From: an uncultured Eggerthellaceae bacterium | GTDB lineage: Bacteria; Actinomycetota; Coriobacteriia; Coriobacteriales; Eggerthellaceae | NCBI GenBank assembly: GCA_904420215.1 | Contig: CAJFUR010000111.1 | Coordinates: forward strand, 1 to 40,347 | Direction: 5' to 3' | Length of the DNA: 40,347 nt | In this document: positions 7,890 through 16,681 of the stretch, piece after piece | How positions within the stretch are numbered: the stretch's first letter is position 1 | Layout: each line of letters begins with the position of its first letter | Program-made: the position numbers and the translations under genes | Notes under the pieces: model-generated | What the model was told of the DNA's origin: nothing | The model's database searches: none | What the model saw: the letters and a program-made list of their open reading frames with translations, nothing else

Positions 7890-8179
7890 GTTCCACCTGC
7901 CCTTTCCTCTTCCGCGTCTTCCGCACGCGCCCTGCGACGCCCCGCAGTGCCTCAAGGCGCATGTCGAAAACCCTTCGTTTTGCGCCAATCCGAAAAACAC
8001 CCTACGAACTGGCAAAACTCAACGTATTACCTGACAGGAGGCTTGGCACTAAATGCACGGTTCCTGCGTTTTCCGCCCCGCGCCTGCGCCCGCACGCCGG
8101 TTGCGCCCCGGCCTCGCGTGCGCGCGTCCGCCGCACGCGCCCCGCAACGCCCCGCGGCGCGGGCGGCCGCTTGCCGGCC

Positions 8180-8794
8180 TCACTGCACATGCACTTTGCC
8201 GTCCTCGCCCACCTGCACGCGGCCTGCGGCCAGAAGCCCCAGCACGTGCGGGTACAGCTCGTGTTCCGCCGCGTGGATGGCCGCCTCCAAATCGTCGAGC
8301 GTCCATCCCTCGCGCACCTCCACGGCGCGCTGCGCCACGATGGGGCCCTTGTCGTAGTCTTCGTTGGCGAAGTGCACGGTCACGCCCGTCACCTTCACGC
8401 CGGCCTCGTAGGCGTCGCGGATGGCATGCGCGCCCTTGAATGCCGGCAGCAGCGCCGGGTGCAAGTTCAACACGCGGTTGGGAAACGCGTCCAGCACCAC
8501 GGGCGTCACCTTGCGCATGTAACCAGCCATGACCACGTATTCCGCGCCCGCCGCGCGCAGGGCCTCCACGATGCGCGCGTCGGCGGCCTCGGGGTCGGCA
8601 TACACGTCGCGGTTGAGCGCCACGACCGGGATGCCCGCTTTCCGCGCGCGCTCGATGCCATAGGCGTCCGGCCGCGACGACACCACCTGCACCACTTCCA
8701 CCGGCAGCCCATCGTCCGCCACCGCATCGAGAATGGCCTGCAGGTTCGTCCCGCTGCCGGAAAGCAAAACTCCTATCTTAAGCGGCTCGGCCAT
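8180..8794 (-). CDS. purN: Phosphoribosylglycinamide formyltransferase 1
   Basis: 204 aa. It formylates GAR using 10-formyl-THF (step 3 of purine synthesis). It shows the N-terminal IGVLLSGSGTNLQAILDAV phosphate-binding loop and the catalytic region YMRKVTPVVLDAFPNRVLNLHPALLPAFKG, containing the conserved N-x-HPALLP with the catalytic His, plus GVTVHFANEDYDKGPI with the catalytic Asp. Normal length. It lies 66 bases after purM. A 290-base gap (7890-8179) separates it from the XdhC-like gene; I see only GC-rich sequence and short dyads there. Confidence 0.97.
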   Translation of the reverse strand: MAEPLKIGVLLSGSGTNLQAILDAVADDGLPVEVVQVVSSRPDAYGIERARKAGIPVVALNRDVYADPEAADARIVEALRAAGAEYVVMAGYMRKVTPVVLDAFPNRVLNLHPALLPAFKGAHAIRDAYEAGVKVTGVTVHFANEDYDKGPIVAQRAVEVREGWTLDDLEAAIHAAEHELYPHVLGLLAAGRVQVGEDGKVHVQ

Positions 8795-8860
8795 ACGGCT
8801 CCTTCCTGCGCGCTGCGAGCCCCGCGCGCAACGCTCGGTGCGCCCGCCACGCCCGACACG

Positions 8861-10006
8861 TTACCCCTCGTACCCGTAGAGCTTGCCTTCGTTCGCGTAG
8901 CGCACCTCGCCGGCGCCCTCCACGATGCGGCCCACGCGCCACGTTGTCTCGCCGGCTTCGGCAAGGGCGGCCTCCACGGCCTCCACCTGCACGGGATCCA
9001 CCACCAGCACCATGCCGAGCCCCATGTTGAACGTCTTCAGGGCCTCGTCCTCGCCCAGATGCGCGGCGCCGCACACGAACTTCGCAATGGCCGGCACGGG
9101 CCACGTGCCCAAATCCACCTCGGCGTCGCAGGCGGCCGGCAGGGCGCGGTTCAGGTTCTCCGTGATGCCGCCACCCGTGATGTGCGCCAGCGCGCGCACG
9201 GCGCCCGGACAGGCGGAAAGCACGGCGCGCACCGGCTTCACGTAGATGCGCGTGGGTTCCAGAAGGGCGTCCTGCAGGCTGGCGCCGCCCAGTTCCTCGC
9301 GCGGAAGGCGCAGCTCGTAATGGGTCTTGCCCTCCACGCACACCTTGCGGGCAAGCGAGTAGCCGTTGGAGTGCAGGCCGCTTGACGCCAGCCCCACCAG
9401 CACGTCGCCCACGCGCACGCTCTCGGGATCCAGCATGCGCGGCCGATCCACCACGCCCACGCAGAAGCCGGACAGATCGTAGTCGTCCGGGTCCATGACG
9501 CCGGGGTGCTCGGCCATCTCGCCGCCGATGAGCGCGCATCCCGCCTGTTTGCACCCCTCGCCGATGCCCGCGACGATTTCCGCCACGGCCTCGGCCTTCA
9601 GCTTGCCGATGGCCACGTAGTCCAGGAAGAACAGAGGCTCGGCGCCGGTTGCCAGGATGTCGTTGGCGCACATGGCCACCAGGTCGATGCCCACAGTGTC
9701 GTGCTTGCCGGCCAGCTGCGCCACCTTGAGCTTCGTGCCCACGCCGTCGGTGCCGCTCACCAGCAGTGGATCCTCCATGTCCTTGGCCGCCGCGATGGAG
9801 AACAGCCCGCCGAAGCCGCCGATGTCGCCCACCACTTCGGGGCGGTACGTGGCATGCACGACGTCCTTGATGGCCTCCACGGCACGCGCGCCTTCCGCCG
9901 TGTCCACGCCGGCCTGCGCGTAAGTGACGGCGTCCTCGTCCATCCAGCTGGGCATTGCCGGCGCGTCCCCCTTGGAAGCGGCGCTCACCGTGACTCTCTC
10001 GGTCAT
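8861..10006 (-). CDS. purM: Phosphoribosylformylglycinamidine cyclo-ligase
   Basis: 381 aa from ATG 10006, preceded by AAGGAGAG. AIR synthetase, ATP-dependent ring closure (step 5). Signature segments are VTYAQAGVDTAEG, GFGGLFSI, LLVSGTDGVGTKLKVAQ, DLVAMCANDILATGAEPLFFLDY, GCALIGGEMAEHPG, GLASSGLHSNGYSLAR and HITGGGITENLNRALP. Length is slightly above average because of a short N-terminal extension. It follows purF by 50 bases. Confidence 0.97.
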   Translation of the reverse strand: MTERVTVSAASKGDAPAMPSWMDEDAVTYAQAGVDTAEGARAVEAIKDVVHATYRPEVVGDIGGFGGLFSIAAAKDMEDPLLVSGTDGVGTKLKVAQLAGKHDTVGIDLVAMCANDILATGAEPLFFLDYVAIGKLKAEAVAEIVAGIGEGCKQAGCALIGGEMAEHPGVMDPDDYDLSGFCVGVVDRPRMLDPESVRVGDVLVGLASSGLHSNGYSLARKVCVEGKTHYELRLPREELGGASLQDALLEPTRIYVKPVRAVLSACPGAVRALAHITGGGITENLNRALPAACDAEVDLGTWPVPAIAKFVCGAAHLGEDEALKTFNMGLGMVLVVDPVQVEAVEAALAEAGETTWRVGRIVEGAGEVRYANEGKLYGYEG

Positions 10007-10056
10007 GCTCTCTCTCCTTGTCCTCTCTGTCCCACAAGCAGGGCTCGCCACGCGCC

Positions 10057-11616
10057 CTAGACGCCCTGCGCGCCCTGGACGCCCTGCGCGCCCTGGACTC
10101 CCTGCGCGCCCCGCGTCTCGCGCGCAGCCCCATCGCCGCGCATGCGTCCCTCCGCCGCGCGCTTTTGCACTTCCCGCTTGGTGGCGAAGCTCCTTTTCGC
10201 CAGCGCCTCGGGAATGGGCAGCGGGTAGTCGCCCGTGAAGCACGCCTCGCAGAAGCCCGGGTGTGCGGCGCCCGCCACGGCATCGCGCAGGCCGGCAAGC
10301 GATATGAACGCCAGCGAGTCCGACCCTATCCACGCGTTCATCTCGTCAAGCGTCATGTTCGCGGCTATCAGCTGGTCGCGCGCGTCGGTGTCGATGCCGA
10401 AGAAGCACGGCCACTGCACCTCGGGGCTCACGATGCGCAAATGGACCTCGGCCGCCCCGGCGTCGCGCAGCATCTGCACGAGCTTCTTCGACGTGTTGCC
10501 GCGCACGATGCTGTCGTCTATGACGACAAGCCGCTTGCCGGAAATGACCGAGGAAAGCGGGTTCAGCTTCAGGCGTATGCCCAGCTGGCGCATGGCCTGT
10601 GTGGGCTCGATGAAGGTGCGTCCCACGTAGCGGTTCTTCACGATGCCGTCGGCATACGGAATGCCGCTGCCCTCCGCGAAGCCGAGCGCCGAAGGCACGC
10701 CCGAGTCGGGCACGCCCAGCACGAGGTCCGCCTCGGCCGGCGCCTCCTGCGCCAGAATGCGCCCCATGGCGCGGCGCGACTGGTAGACGCTCTGCCCGTC
10801 GATGGTGCTGTCGGGGCGGGCGAAGTAGACGTACTCGAAGATGCACGAGGCGCGGCGCGCGGCGGGAACGCCCTGTTCGGAATGCATGCCCTCGCGGCTG
10901 AAGCGCACGATTTCCCCCGGCTCCACGTCGCGCAGGTAGCGCGCGCCCACGATGTCGAGGCCGCACGTCTCCGACGAGACGGCCCAGCCGCGCCCGTCGG
11001 GCAGCTGCCCGATGCACAGCGGGCGGATGCCGTGCGGGTCGCGGAACGCGTAGAGCGAATCGGGGCTGGCCAGCACCATGGCATAGGCTCCTTCTATGGC
11101 CTCCATGGCATGCCGGATGCCGTTTCGCAGATGATGCGTCTCCTGCGTGGCCTGGCCGATGAGCTTCGCGGCCGCCTCGCTGTCGGTGCCGGCGCGCAGC
11201 TGCGCCCCGTCGCGCACCAGCCGCGCCCGCAACGCGCCCGTGTTCACGAGCGTGCCGTTGTGCGCAAGCGCGATCAGCACGTCGTCTATGGCCGAAATGT
11301 GCGGCTGGGCGGCCTCCCACGAAGCCGCGCCGCCACTCGTGGAGTAGCGCGTGTGCCCCACCGCCACGAAGCCTTCGAGCGCCGCCAGCGTCGATTCGTC
11401 GAACACTTGCGTGACCAGGCCCAAGTCCTTCGCCACCATCACCGTTTCGCCGTCGCCCACCGCAATGCCCGCGCTTTCCTGCCCGCGGTGCTGCAGCGCC
11501 TGCAGGCCGAAGCACGTCATGCGCGCCACGTCCTCGCCGGGGGCGAACACGCCGAAGACGGCGCATGCCTCCTCGGGACGGTCGGGGCGGTCGCCGGGAA
11601 AAACAGACCCGCTCAT
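10057..11616 (-). CDS. purF: Amidophosphoribosyltransferase with collagen-like tail
   Basis: 519 aa. The first committed purine step: PRPP + glutamine to phosphoribosylamine. The N-terminal glutaminase domain uses Cys18 (EEACAVFGVF), implying removal of a short propeptide. The C-terminal domain has the PRPP loop RLVVIDDSIVRGNT. Cysteines matching the [4Fe-4S] ligands of the Bacillus enzyme are visible (SCIFEYVYFARPDS, PCFFGIDT, and CEAC near the end). The last 18 residues are an in-frame repeat GAQGVQGAQGVQ, a Gly-X-Y pattern, encoded by three 18-bp tandem units. The start codon overlaps the sortase stop (ATGA). Confidence 0.96.
   Translation of the reverse strand: MSGSVFPGDRPDRPEEACAVFGVFAPGEDVARMTCFGLQALQHRGQESAGIAVGDGETVMVAKDLGLVTQVFDESTLAALEGFVAVGHTRYSTSGGAASWEAAQPHISAIDDVLIALAHNGTLVNTGALRARLVRDGAQLRAGTDSEAAAKLIGQATQETHHLRNGIRHAMEAIEGAYAMVLASPDSLYAFRDPHGIRPLCIGQLPDGRGWAVSSETCGLDIVGARYLRDVEPGEIVRFSREGMHSEQGVPAARRASCIFEYVYFARPDSTIDGQSVYQSRRAMGRILAQEAPAEADLVLGVPDSGVPSALGFAEGSGIPYADGIVKNRYVGRTFIEPTQAMRQLGIRLKLNPLSSVISGKRLVVIDDSIVRGNTSKKLVQMLRDAGAAEVHLRIVSPEVQWPCFFGIDTDARDQLIAANMTLDEMNAWIGSDSLAFISLAGLRDAVAGAAHPGFCEACFTGDYPLPIPEALAKRSFATKREVQKRAAEGRMRGDGAARETRGAQGVQGAQGVQGAQGV
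10060..10113 (-). repeat. Three 18-bp tandem repeats at the end of purF
   Basis: Plus-strand unit GACGCCCTGCGCGCCCTG at 10060-10077 and 10078-10095, with a third unit carrying changes at 10096-10113. Read in the purF frame they encode repeating Gly-Ala-Gln-Gly-Val-Gln. Confidence 0.85.
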
Positions 11617-12965
11617 GCCACATCACCCGACGCGTCTTCGATGGCGTCCGCCGCCTCGGGATCCACCACGCCGGCGCCTTCGCCCACGATTGCGCCGGCG
11701 CCTTCGCCACCGCCGGAGCCCACGGGGGCGTACTCGGCGACGGAGCAGAACAGCACGTAGCGCTTGTCCTCGTAGTGGTCGTGGTCGCAGGTGGAGAACG
11801 CGAACGTCTGGGTGATGGAAGCGGCATCGGGCATGCCCTCGTCGGGTGTCACGATGCTGCGGTCGATCTTGTCCTGCACGTAGGCGGCGTAGTCCTGTTC
11901 GCTTGCGAAAGAGGTCTGCACCAGCGGGTCGTCCGCGAACACATTCACGACGGCAAACGACGTCAGGCGGTAGTTCCCCTGCGGCGTGAGCAGGTAGACG
12001 GTCCGGTGGGAATTGAACTGCCCGTTGTCGGCGAACTTGGCAATGTCTGCGAACATCGAGCCGTTCAGGAGGTTGTGGCCGTACACGATGCTGTTCGTGT
12101 CGGAGAAGTCGGGCGTGTTGTAGCCGGAAAGGAACACCGCCCCGTAGTCGGCCATCCACCAGCCGCCCTCGTTGCCGTAGAAGTCGCGCGTCAGGTACGT
12201 CTCGTCGTCGCCGGAGTACATGATGGGGTAGTTCACGATGGTGTCGGGGATGTAGATCCAGCCCACCACGTCGGGGTTGATGGCGCGCAGCGCGTCCCAG
12301 TCCACCGTCAGGTCGGCAAGCGACGTGCCCTCCACATCGGAAGGCGCATCGAAGGCCTCCTCTGCCAGCGTGTCGTAGGCGTGCTGGCCTTGCCAGTACG
12401 AGAAGGCGATGGCTCCCAAAGCCGCAATGGCCAACACGAACACCACCAGGGCGACCCAGAACACCACGCGCCACGGCCCGCCCTTCTTCGGGGCGCGTCC
12501 CGCACCCGGCATCTGCGGCGTGCGCCCCTGCGGGCTGCGGGGATCGCGGGGGCCGCGGGGGCCGGCCGCGCCCGTTCGCGCGGCATACGCCCCGGACGCA
12601 GGGGCGCCGGCGTGCCGGGCCGTGCCCGTGGGCACGGGTCGCACGGCGCCGTAGGAGGCCTGCGGACGGGCGGCCGGCGTGCCCTGCGGACGGGCGGCAG
12701 GAGCGCCTTGCGGGTGCGGGACGGATGTCTGCCCCTGCCGGCGCTCCGGGGAAGGGCGCCGCTGCGCATTCGGCCGCACTTGACCTGCGGAAACCTGTTG
12801 TCGGGCGTGCAGGGAGCCGCCCTGCACGCCACCTTGCGCAGGACGGGCATGCGAGGCGCCCGCAGCACGCGGGAACCCTTCGCCACCGCCGCGCCCGTGC
12901 GCTGCCGCATGCCGCGCAGGACGATCCTCCGGCGGAATATCCTGCCGTTGACGATGGTCGGCCAT
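11613..12965 (-). CDS. Class B sortase with long disordered cytosolic N-terminus
   Basis: 450 aa. A sortase cleaves sorting-signal proteins and attaches them to the cell wall. The catalytic triad is readable: His297 (SIVYGHNLLNGSMF), Cys393 (FAFSTCDHD) and Arg402 (DKRYVLF). The SrtB-type region TDVVGWIYIPDT-like and YLTRDFYGNEG support class B. Residues 1-160 are a low-complexity Arg/Pro/Gly/Ala/Gln tail before the single membrane helix (about 166-190), giving an N-in/C-out protein. The C-terminal 35 residues are Gly/Ala/Glu-rich. ATG 12965 is preferred over 12971 because GGAGG is 6 bases before it. Its stop overlaps the purF start, so the two are translationally coupled. Confidence 0.88.
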   Translation of the reverse strand: MADHRQRQDIPPEDRPARHAAAHGRGGGEGFPRAAGASHARPAQGGVQGGSLHARQQVSAGQVRPNAQRRPSPERRQGQTSVPHPQGAPAARPQGTPAARPQASYGAVRPVPTGTARHAGAPASGAYAARTGAAGPRGPRDPRSPQGRTPQMPGAGRAPKKGGPWRVVFWVALVVFVLAIAALGAIAFSYWQGQHAYDTLAEEAFDAPSDVEGTSLADLTVDWDALRAINPDVVGWIYIPDTIVNYPIMYSGDDETYLTRDFYGNEGGWWMADYGAVFLSGYNTPDFSDTNSIVYGHNLLNGSMFADIAKFADNGQFNSHRTVYLLTPQGNYRLTSFAVVNVFADDPLVQTSFASEQDYAAYVQDKIDRSIVTPDEGMPDAASITQTFAFSTCDHDHYEDKRYVLFCSVAEYAPVGSGGGEGAGAIVGEGAGVVDPEAADAIEDASGDVA

Positions 12966-13044
12966 GCTCATCCTCCGAATTCTTCCCCCACGCATTCCAC
13001 CGGAAGCGGCGGGCGGCAAGCGGCCCCGCACGCGTTTGCTACCA

Positions 13045-13074
13045 TAATAAACAAACGCCCCCGGATGGGGGGCG
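13045..13074 (-). terminator. Intrinsic terminator after the 40-aa membrane peptide
   Basis: Minus strand: CGCCCCC stem (13074-13068) pairing with GGGGGCG (13062-13056), a 5-base loop, then TTTGTTTATT. It separates the small peptide gene from the sortase-purF operon. Confidence 0.75.
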
Positions 13075-13126
13075 CGATGCGCATCGTTTACGCAAATTCA
13101 ACGGTCGGGCGACAGAGCGGCACCCG

Positions 13127-13249
13127 CTACTTCTTCTTCATCTCGTCGATGAAGCCCTTGGCGATGAACACCACGATGATGAGCACGATAATGGCGACGA
13201 TAACCCATACCACCCACACAGGAACGGGACCGAGAAATGTTTCAATCAT
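13127..13249 (-). CDS. Small single-pass membrane peptide (40 aa)
   Basis: A short gene: [15 protein letters not shown], then a continuous hydrophobic helix ([15 protein letters not shown], about 16-30) and a charged end ([10 protein letters not shown]). An AAGGGG ribosome site lies about 9 bases upstream and an intrinsic terminator lies 53 bases downstream, which makes it a self-contained unit. Family unknown. It could be a regulatory membrane peptide or a toxin-like peptide, but no antisense promoter was seen. Confidence 0.65.
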   Translation of the reverse strand: MIETFLGPVPVWVVWVIVAIIVLIIVVFIAKGFIDEMKKK

Positions 13250-13324
13250 ACTGTCTACCCCTTAGATCAAGCGCTCTTGACGCGCGCGGTCATGCAAATG
13301 GACAGTGCCCATGGTACCGCTAAC

Positions 13325-15121
13325 TCACGCTTCGCGCAAGCGCGCTTCGAGTGCGGCGACGATGATTTCCAGCGCCTTGACGCGCGCGTAGCGCTTGTCG
13401 TCGCTTTCGAGCACCGCCCATGGGGCGAACTCGGTGGAAGTCAGGCGGAACATGTCGTCCACCGCCTCCAGATACTGGGGGCGCTTCTCGCGGTTGCGCC
13501 AGTCCTCCTCGGTGATCTTCCATTGCTTGGCGGGATCGGCCTCGCGCTCGCGGAAGCGGCGCAGCTGTTCTTCGGGGCTGACCTCCACCCAGAACTTGAT
13601 CAGGATGGCGCCCCATTCCACCAAGTCGCGCTCGAACTCATTGATCTCGTCGTAGGCGCGCGACCACTGGGCGGGCGTGGCGAAGCCCTCCACGCGCTCC
13701 ACCAGCACCCGCCCGTACCAGCTGCGGTCGTACAGCCCCACGTGCCCCGCCTTCGGCAGGCGCGTCCAGTAGCGCCACAGGTGGGGGTGCAGCAGCTCGG
13801 GTTTGGTGGGTGCGGGGCTGGGATAGACGGTGTAGGCCCGCGCGTCGAGCGCCTGGGCGACGCGCTTGATGTTGCCGCCCTTGCCGGCGGCGTCCCACCC
13901 CTCGTACATGACCATGAGGGGAATGCGCTTCTGGTACATGAGGTTCTCCAACGCGTTCAGGCGCTTCTGCAGGCTCTTGAGCTGCTGGTGGTATGCCTGT
14001 TCGTCAAGCGTCAGGGAATGGTCTATCTCGTCGAGGCGGGGGCGGCAGGCCGCAAGGGGGAACCGCGAGGACGCGGGGGCCTGCGCGGCGGACGCGGCCG
14101 CGGCGCCGGACTGTGCGGCGCCCCCCGACGCGACGGAGGCATCGGGCGCAGGCGCTGCAGCGGCAACGCCCCCTGCCACGGCGCCCATGCGCGCAGCGGC
14201 ATGCCCCGGCACGGCGGACGCAGACGTTGCGGCGGCGTTTCCCGGCGCGACCGCGGCGCCGGTCGCGGGCGTCGCGGCGGGCGCCGGCCCGTCTTCGGCC
14301 GCGAACCCGCCCCCAAGCGCCGACTCGATGGCGTTCACCAGCGTTTCGGCCACTGCGATGTTCGCGCGGCGCTTGTCCTCGCCGTTCAGCAGCGTCCACG
14401 GCGCAAAGGCGAAGTCGCTCGCCTCCAGAAGCCGGTCGTAGACCGCATAGGCTTCCTCGTAGTTGCCGATGCGCGCAAGCTTCTCCTCGCTCACGCGCCA
14501 ACGCGTGACGGGGTCGTCGTGCAGGCGCGTCAGGCGCTTCTTCTGCCCCTTCTTCGTCATGTGGACGAAGAACTTCACCACCACGTAGCCGTCGTCAACC
14601 AGCTGGCGCTCGAACGCGGCGATGGAGTCCACGTGGCGACGCACCGCCTGGACCTGCCACTTGTCAAGGCCGTCGAACAGCGCGTCCGGCTTCCGCGGGC
14701 CTTTGGGCAGCGAAAGCGCACCGAACAGGTTGTAGAGCACCTGCTGCATGGCGGCCGTGTACCAGCCGCGGTCGTAGAACGTGATGTTGCCGCGCGGGCC
14801 GAGCGCCCGCCAGAACTCCTGCATGAACGGGAAATAGCCCGTGACGCCATGGTCTTTGCCGGCGAACGCGCGCGCGGCGGCGACGTCGAGGTTTTCGGTC
14901 ACGTGCACGCTGGTGGCGCGCGCGTCCAAGTGATACATGAGATCCGAGATGCGGCTGCCCTTGCCCGCGCCGTTCCAGCCCTCGAACAAAACGACCAGCC
15001 CCACGCCCGCCCGGCGGGCCTCTTGCTGCAGCACCACCAGCTTCTCGGTCAGCTGGCGGTGGCGGCGCTTGTAGGCGTCTTTGGGCAGCGGTTCCAGCGA
15101 GAAATCGACGGCTTGCAGCAT
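13325..15121 (-). CDS. pap: Polyphosphate:AMP phosphotransferase (two-domain PPK2)
   Basis: 598 aa with two fused PPK2 domains, the arrangement that phosphorylates AMP to ADP with polyphosphate. Domain 1 (about 10-265) has a modified Walker A, GWNGAGKG (49-56), with Asn where Asp is usual, and YDRGWY. Domain 2 (about 370-595) has the canonical GWDAAGKGG and YDRSWYGR plus a lid RFREREADPAKQWK. This suggests that only domain 2 is catalytic, as known for such fusions. Residues about 271-355 are an unusually long Ala/Pro/Gly linker, making the protein longer than the roughly 500 aa norm. GGAAGGAG precedes the start. Other polyphosphate genes lie 15 kb away, across the island. Confidence 0.92.
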   Translation of the reverse strand: MLQAVDFSLEPLPKDAYKRRHRQLTEKLVVLQQEARRAGVGLVVLFEGWNGAGKGSRISDLMYHLDARATSVHVTENLDVAAARAFAGKDHGVTGYFPFMQEFWRALGPRGNITFYDRGWYTAAMQQVLYNLFGALSLPKGPRKPDALFDGLDKWQVQAVRRHVDSIAAFERQLVDDGYVVVKFFVHMTKKGQKKRLTRLHDDPVTRWRVSEEKLARIGNYEEAYAVYDRLLEASDFAFAPWTLLNGEDKRRANIAVAETLVNAIESALGGGFAAEDGPAPAATPATGAAVAPGNAAATSASAVPGHAAARMGAVAGGVAAAAPAPDASVASGGAAQSGAAAASAAQAPASSRFPLAACRPRLDEIDHSLTLDEQAYHQQLKSLQKRLNALENLMYQKRIPLMVMYEGWDAAGKGGNIKRVAQALDARAYTVYPSPAPTKPELLHPHLWRYWTRLPKAGHVGLYDRSWYGRVLVERVEGFATPAQWSRAYDEINEFERDLVEWGAILIKFWVEVSPEEQLRRFREREADPAKQWKITEEDWRNREKRPQYLEAVDDMFRLTSTEFAPWAVLESDDKRYARVKALEIIVAALEARLREA

Positions 15122-15144
15122 GGGCGCGCTCCTTCCGCGAAGGT

Positions 15145-15162
15145 GTCCCGCCCATCATAGCA
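15145..15162 (-). promoter_or_regulatory. Promoter of the PPK2 gene
   Basis: Minus strand extended -10 TGC-TATGAT (hexamer 15159-15154) followed by GGGCGGGAC. The 15-base word differs at two positions from the one upstream of ppx (30114-30128). Confidence 0.45.
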
Positions 15163-15199
15163 CAGCACCTCCGCAAGCCCCCATGCGCGCCGCCCTGCG

Positions 15200-15256
15200 T
15201 CAAGGACAGGTAAAATCTTGCTGCCGCTTTCGTGCGCACGCTGGGCAGGGCGGGCG
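15200..15256 (+). repeat. 57-bp direct repeat, left copy (island boundary)
   Basis: It begins TCAAGGACAGGTAAAATCTT and ends CTGGGCAGGGCGGGCG. It matches 30049-30105 in the same orientation with two mismatches in 57 (15222 T versus C; 15235 G versus A). Both mismatches would change the amino acid in the one frame open in both copies, so it is not conserved as a coding sequence. The molybdoenzyme block lies between the two copies and polyphosphate genes lie outside. Confidence 0.9.
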
Positions 15257-15300
15257 TCGAGCATCTCCCACAAGAGTCGCCCACCGCAAGCGAGCCTCGC

Positions 15301-16554
15301 CTACTTCGACGCCTTCATGCGGACGAACAGCACTTCACGCAACGTCTCCAGAACAGCAGCCAACAAGCAGAATGCAGCTATGACGGCAAAAGCGTCCGTG
15401 GGCGATTGAGATCCGAACACCGCCCCCCGCAAGGAGTTCACAACAAGTGGCGAAAATGAAATTCCCACGTTGATCATGGCGTTTCCCACAGCCAAACCAA
15501 TCCCGTACCCTCCCTTGGGCACGACGTTTGCCAAATACACCAGGGAAGCAGACTGCACCAGCGAATTTCCAATGCCCCACACGACACCTCCAAGAATGAA
15601 TGCAGGCACGCAGTCCCCAAGATAGAAAATGGCATACGCCACGCACATGACGCCCATTGCCACAGCCAAAGTGTATTTCTTCAGCACGCTTGCAATGGGC
15701 ATGTATGCCAAACCGAACACCAGCGTCAAAACGTTTTGGACCGAAAACACGATGCTTACGAGCGTCGCATCACCAAGGCCCTTCTCCGCAACGGACATCG
15801 AGCCATTGAGGTAGAAACCGAACGCGCTCAAACCACAAAACATCATGAAAACGCACATGAACAGGTAGTGCGGGGTCAGAAGAAACCGTATGCCCTTGAA
15901 CCCCTGCTTGGAACTGTAAATTTTCGCATCCGGCTCCCCCATGGGCATGTACTTGGCAACGAGGACAATTATGGGAATTATCAGAACGTAGACCGAATAG
16001 GACAATTGCCATGCAATCAGGCAGAACTGACCCACTGCAACGGCAATGATAGTGTTGCCTATGCTATCGGTGACCTGCTTCAGGCCCATGGCGAAGTCGC
16101 GATCCTTGCCATAGAAATTCTCAGCAAACATGCCCGTGGACGTGGTGATGATCAGCCCCTGCGCAACGCCGATAAGCCCACTGCTGACAAACAGGCAGTA
16201 AATGTTCTCATGAAAGAACAACGGGAACAAGCCTCCGACAAGCATAATGGCAAGAGCAGCCAAGCCTATCTTCTTGCGAGGAAAAAACGTCGCCAAAACA
16301 CCCGAGCACAACGACACGGGAATGGCAGTCGCGGAAGGAGCGGCAACCACCATTTGGATCATCGTCTGCGAAGCATCGGGAAAATACTGCGCCAAGTTGT
16401 CGAGAATAACGCCAAATTGACTCAATCCCTGCTGAAAGGAAATCAGCAAACAGACGGGAACAAGAACGCGAAGCTTGTCCCTGAAGCTGGAGTACCGAGG
16501 GAAATCTTCGTCCGAAAGTTCCAGAATAGCGACATTGGCTTTTTCATTCGCCAT
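15301..16554 (-). CDS. MFS transporter (oxalate/formate-antiporter-like)
   Basis: 417 aa, 12 predicted membrane helices with the central cytosolic loop around YMPMGEPDAKIYSSKQGFKG. GLIGVAQGLIITTSTGMFAENFYGKDRDFAMGLKQVTDSIG resembles the fourth-fifth helix region of MFS carriers for organic anions. ATG 16554 is taken over an upstream ATG at 16599 because of GGACGGGG before it and the better N-terminal length. The substrate is unknown. By position it should serve the molybdoenzymes: it is the last gene of the island and follows a LysR gene, with its own promoter and a perfect inverted repeat upstream. Confidence 0.82.
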   Translation of the reverse strand: MANEKANVAILELSDEDFPRYSSFRDKLRVLVPVCLLISFQQGLSQFGVILDNLAQYFPDASQTMIQMVVAAPSATAIPVSLCSGVLATFFPRKKIGLAALAIMLVGGLFPLFFHENIYCLFVSSGLIGVAQGLIITTSTGMFAENFYGKDRDFAMGLKQVTDSIGNTIIAVAVGQFCLIAWQLSYSVYVLIIPIIVLVAKYMPMGEPDAKIYSSKQGFKGIRFLLTPHYLFMCVFMMFCGLSAFGFYLNGSMSVAEKGLGDATLVSIVFSVQNVLTLVFGLAYMPIASVLKKYTLAVAMGVMCVAYAIFYLGDCVPAFILGGVVWGIGNSLVQSASLVYLANVVPKGGYGIGLAVGNAMINVGISFSPLVVNSLRGAVFGSQSPTDAFAVIAAFCLLAAVLETLREVLFVRMKASK

Positions 16555-16652
16555 AATCCCCGTCCTTTTCGCGCGAACTTCCACGTTCCCACCAAACAAG
16601 ACATGTGTTCCGCAGTAATTCGTCTCGAATCTTCTGCTGCGGATTCTTTTAG

Positions 16653-16681
16653 ATTATGGCACATTTTCGCACTATGAATAA
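16653..16681 (-). promoter_or_regulatory. Promoter of the downstream MFS gene
   Basis: Minus strand: TTATTC (16681-16676), 17-base spacer, CATAAT (16658-16653) with an extended TG motif (TGC before CATAAT). The weak -35 touches the edge of the inverted repeat at 16680-16712, as expected for an activator-dependent promoter. Confidence 0.45.

Noticed and set aside
15200-15256. 57-bp repeat as a conserved small coding sequence (HESG-KILPVLDAG on the minus strand)
   Set aside because: Both differences between the copies alter the amino acid, neither copy has a ribosome site or shared start, and the flanking frames diverge at once.
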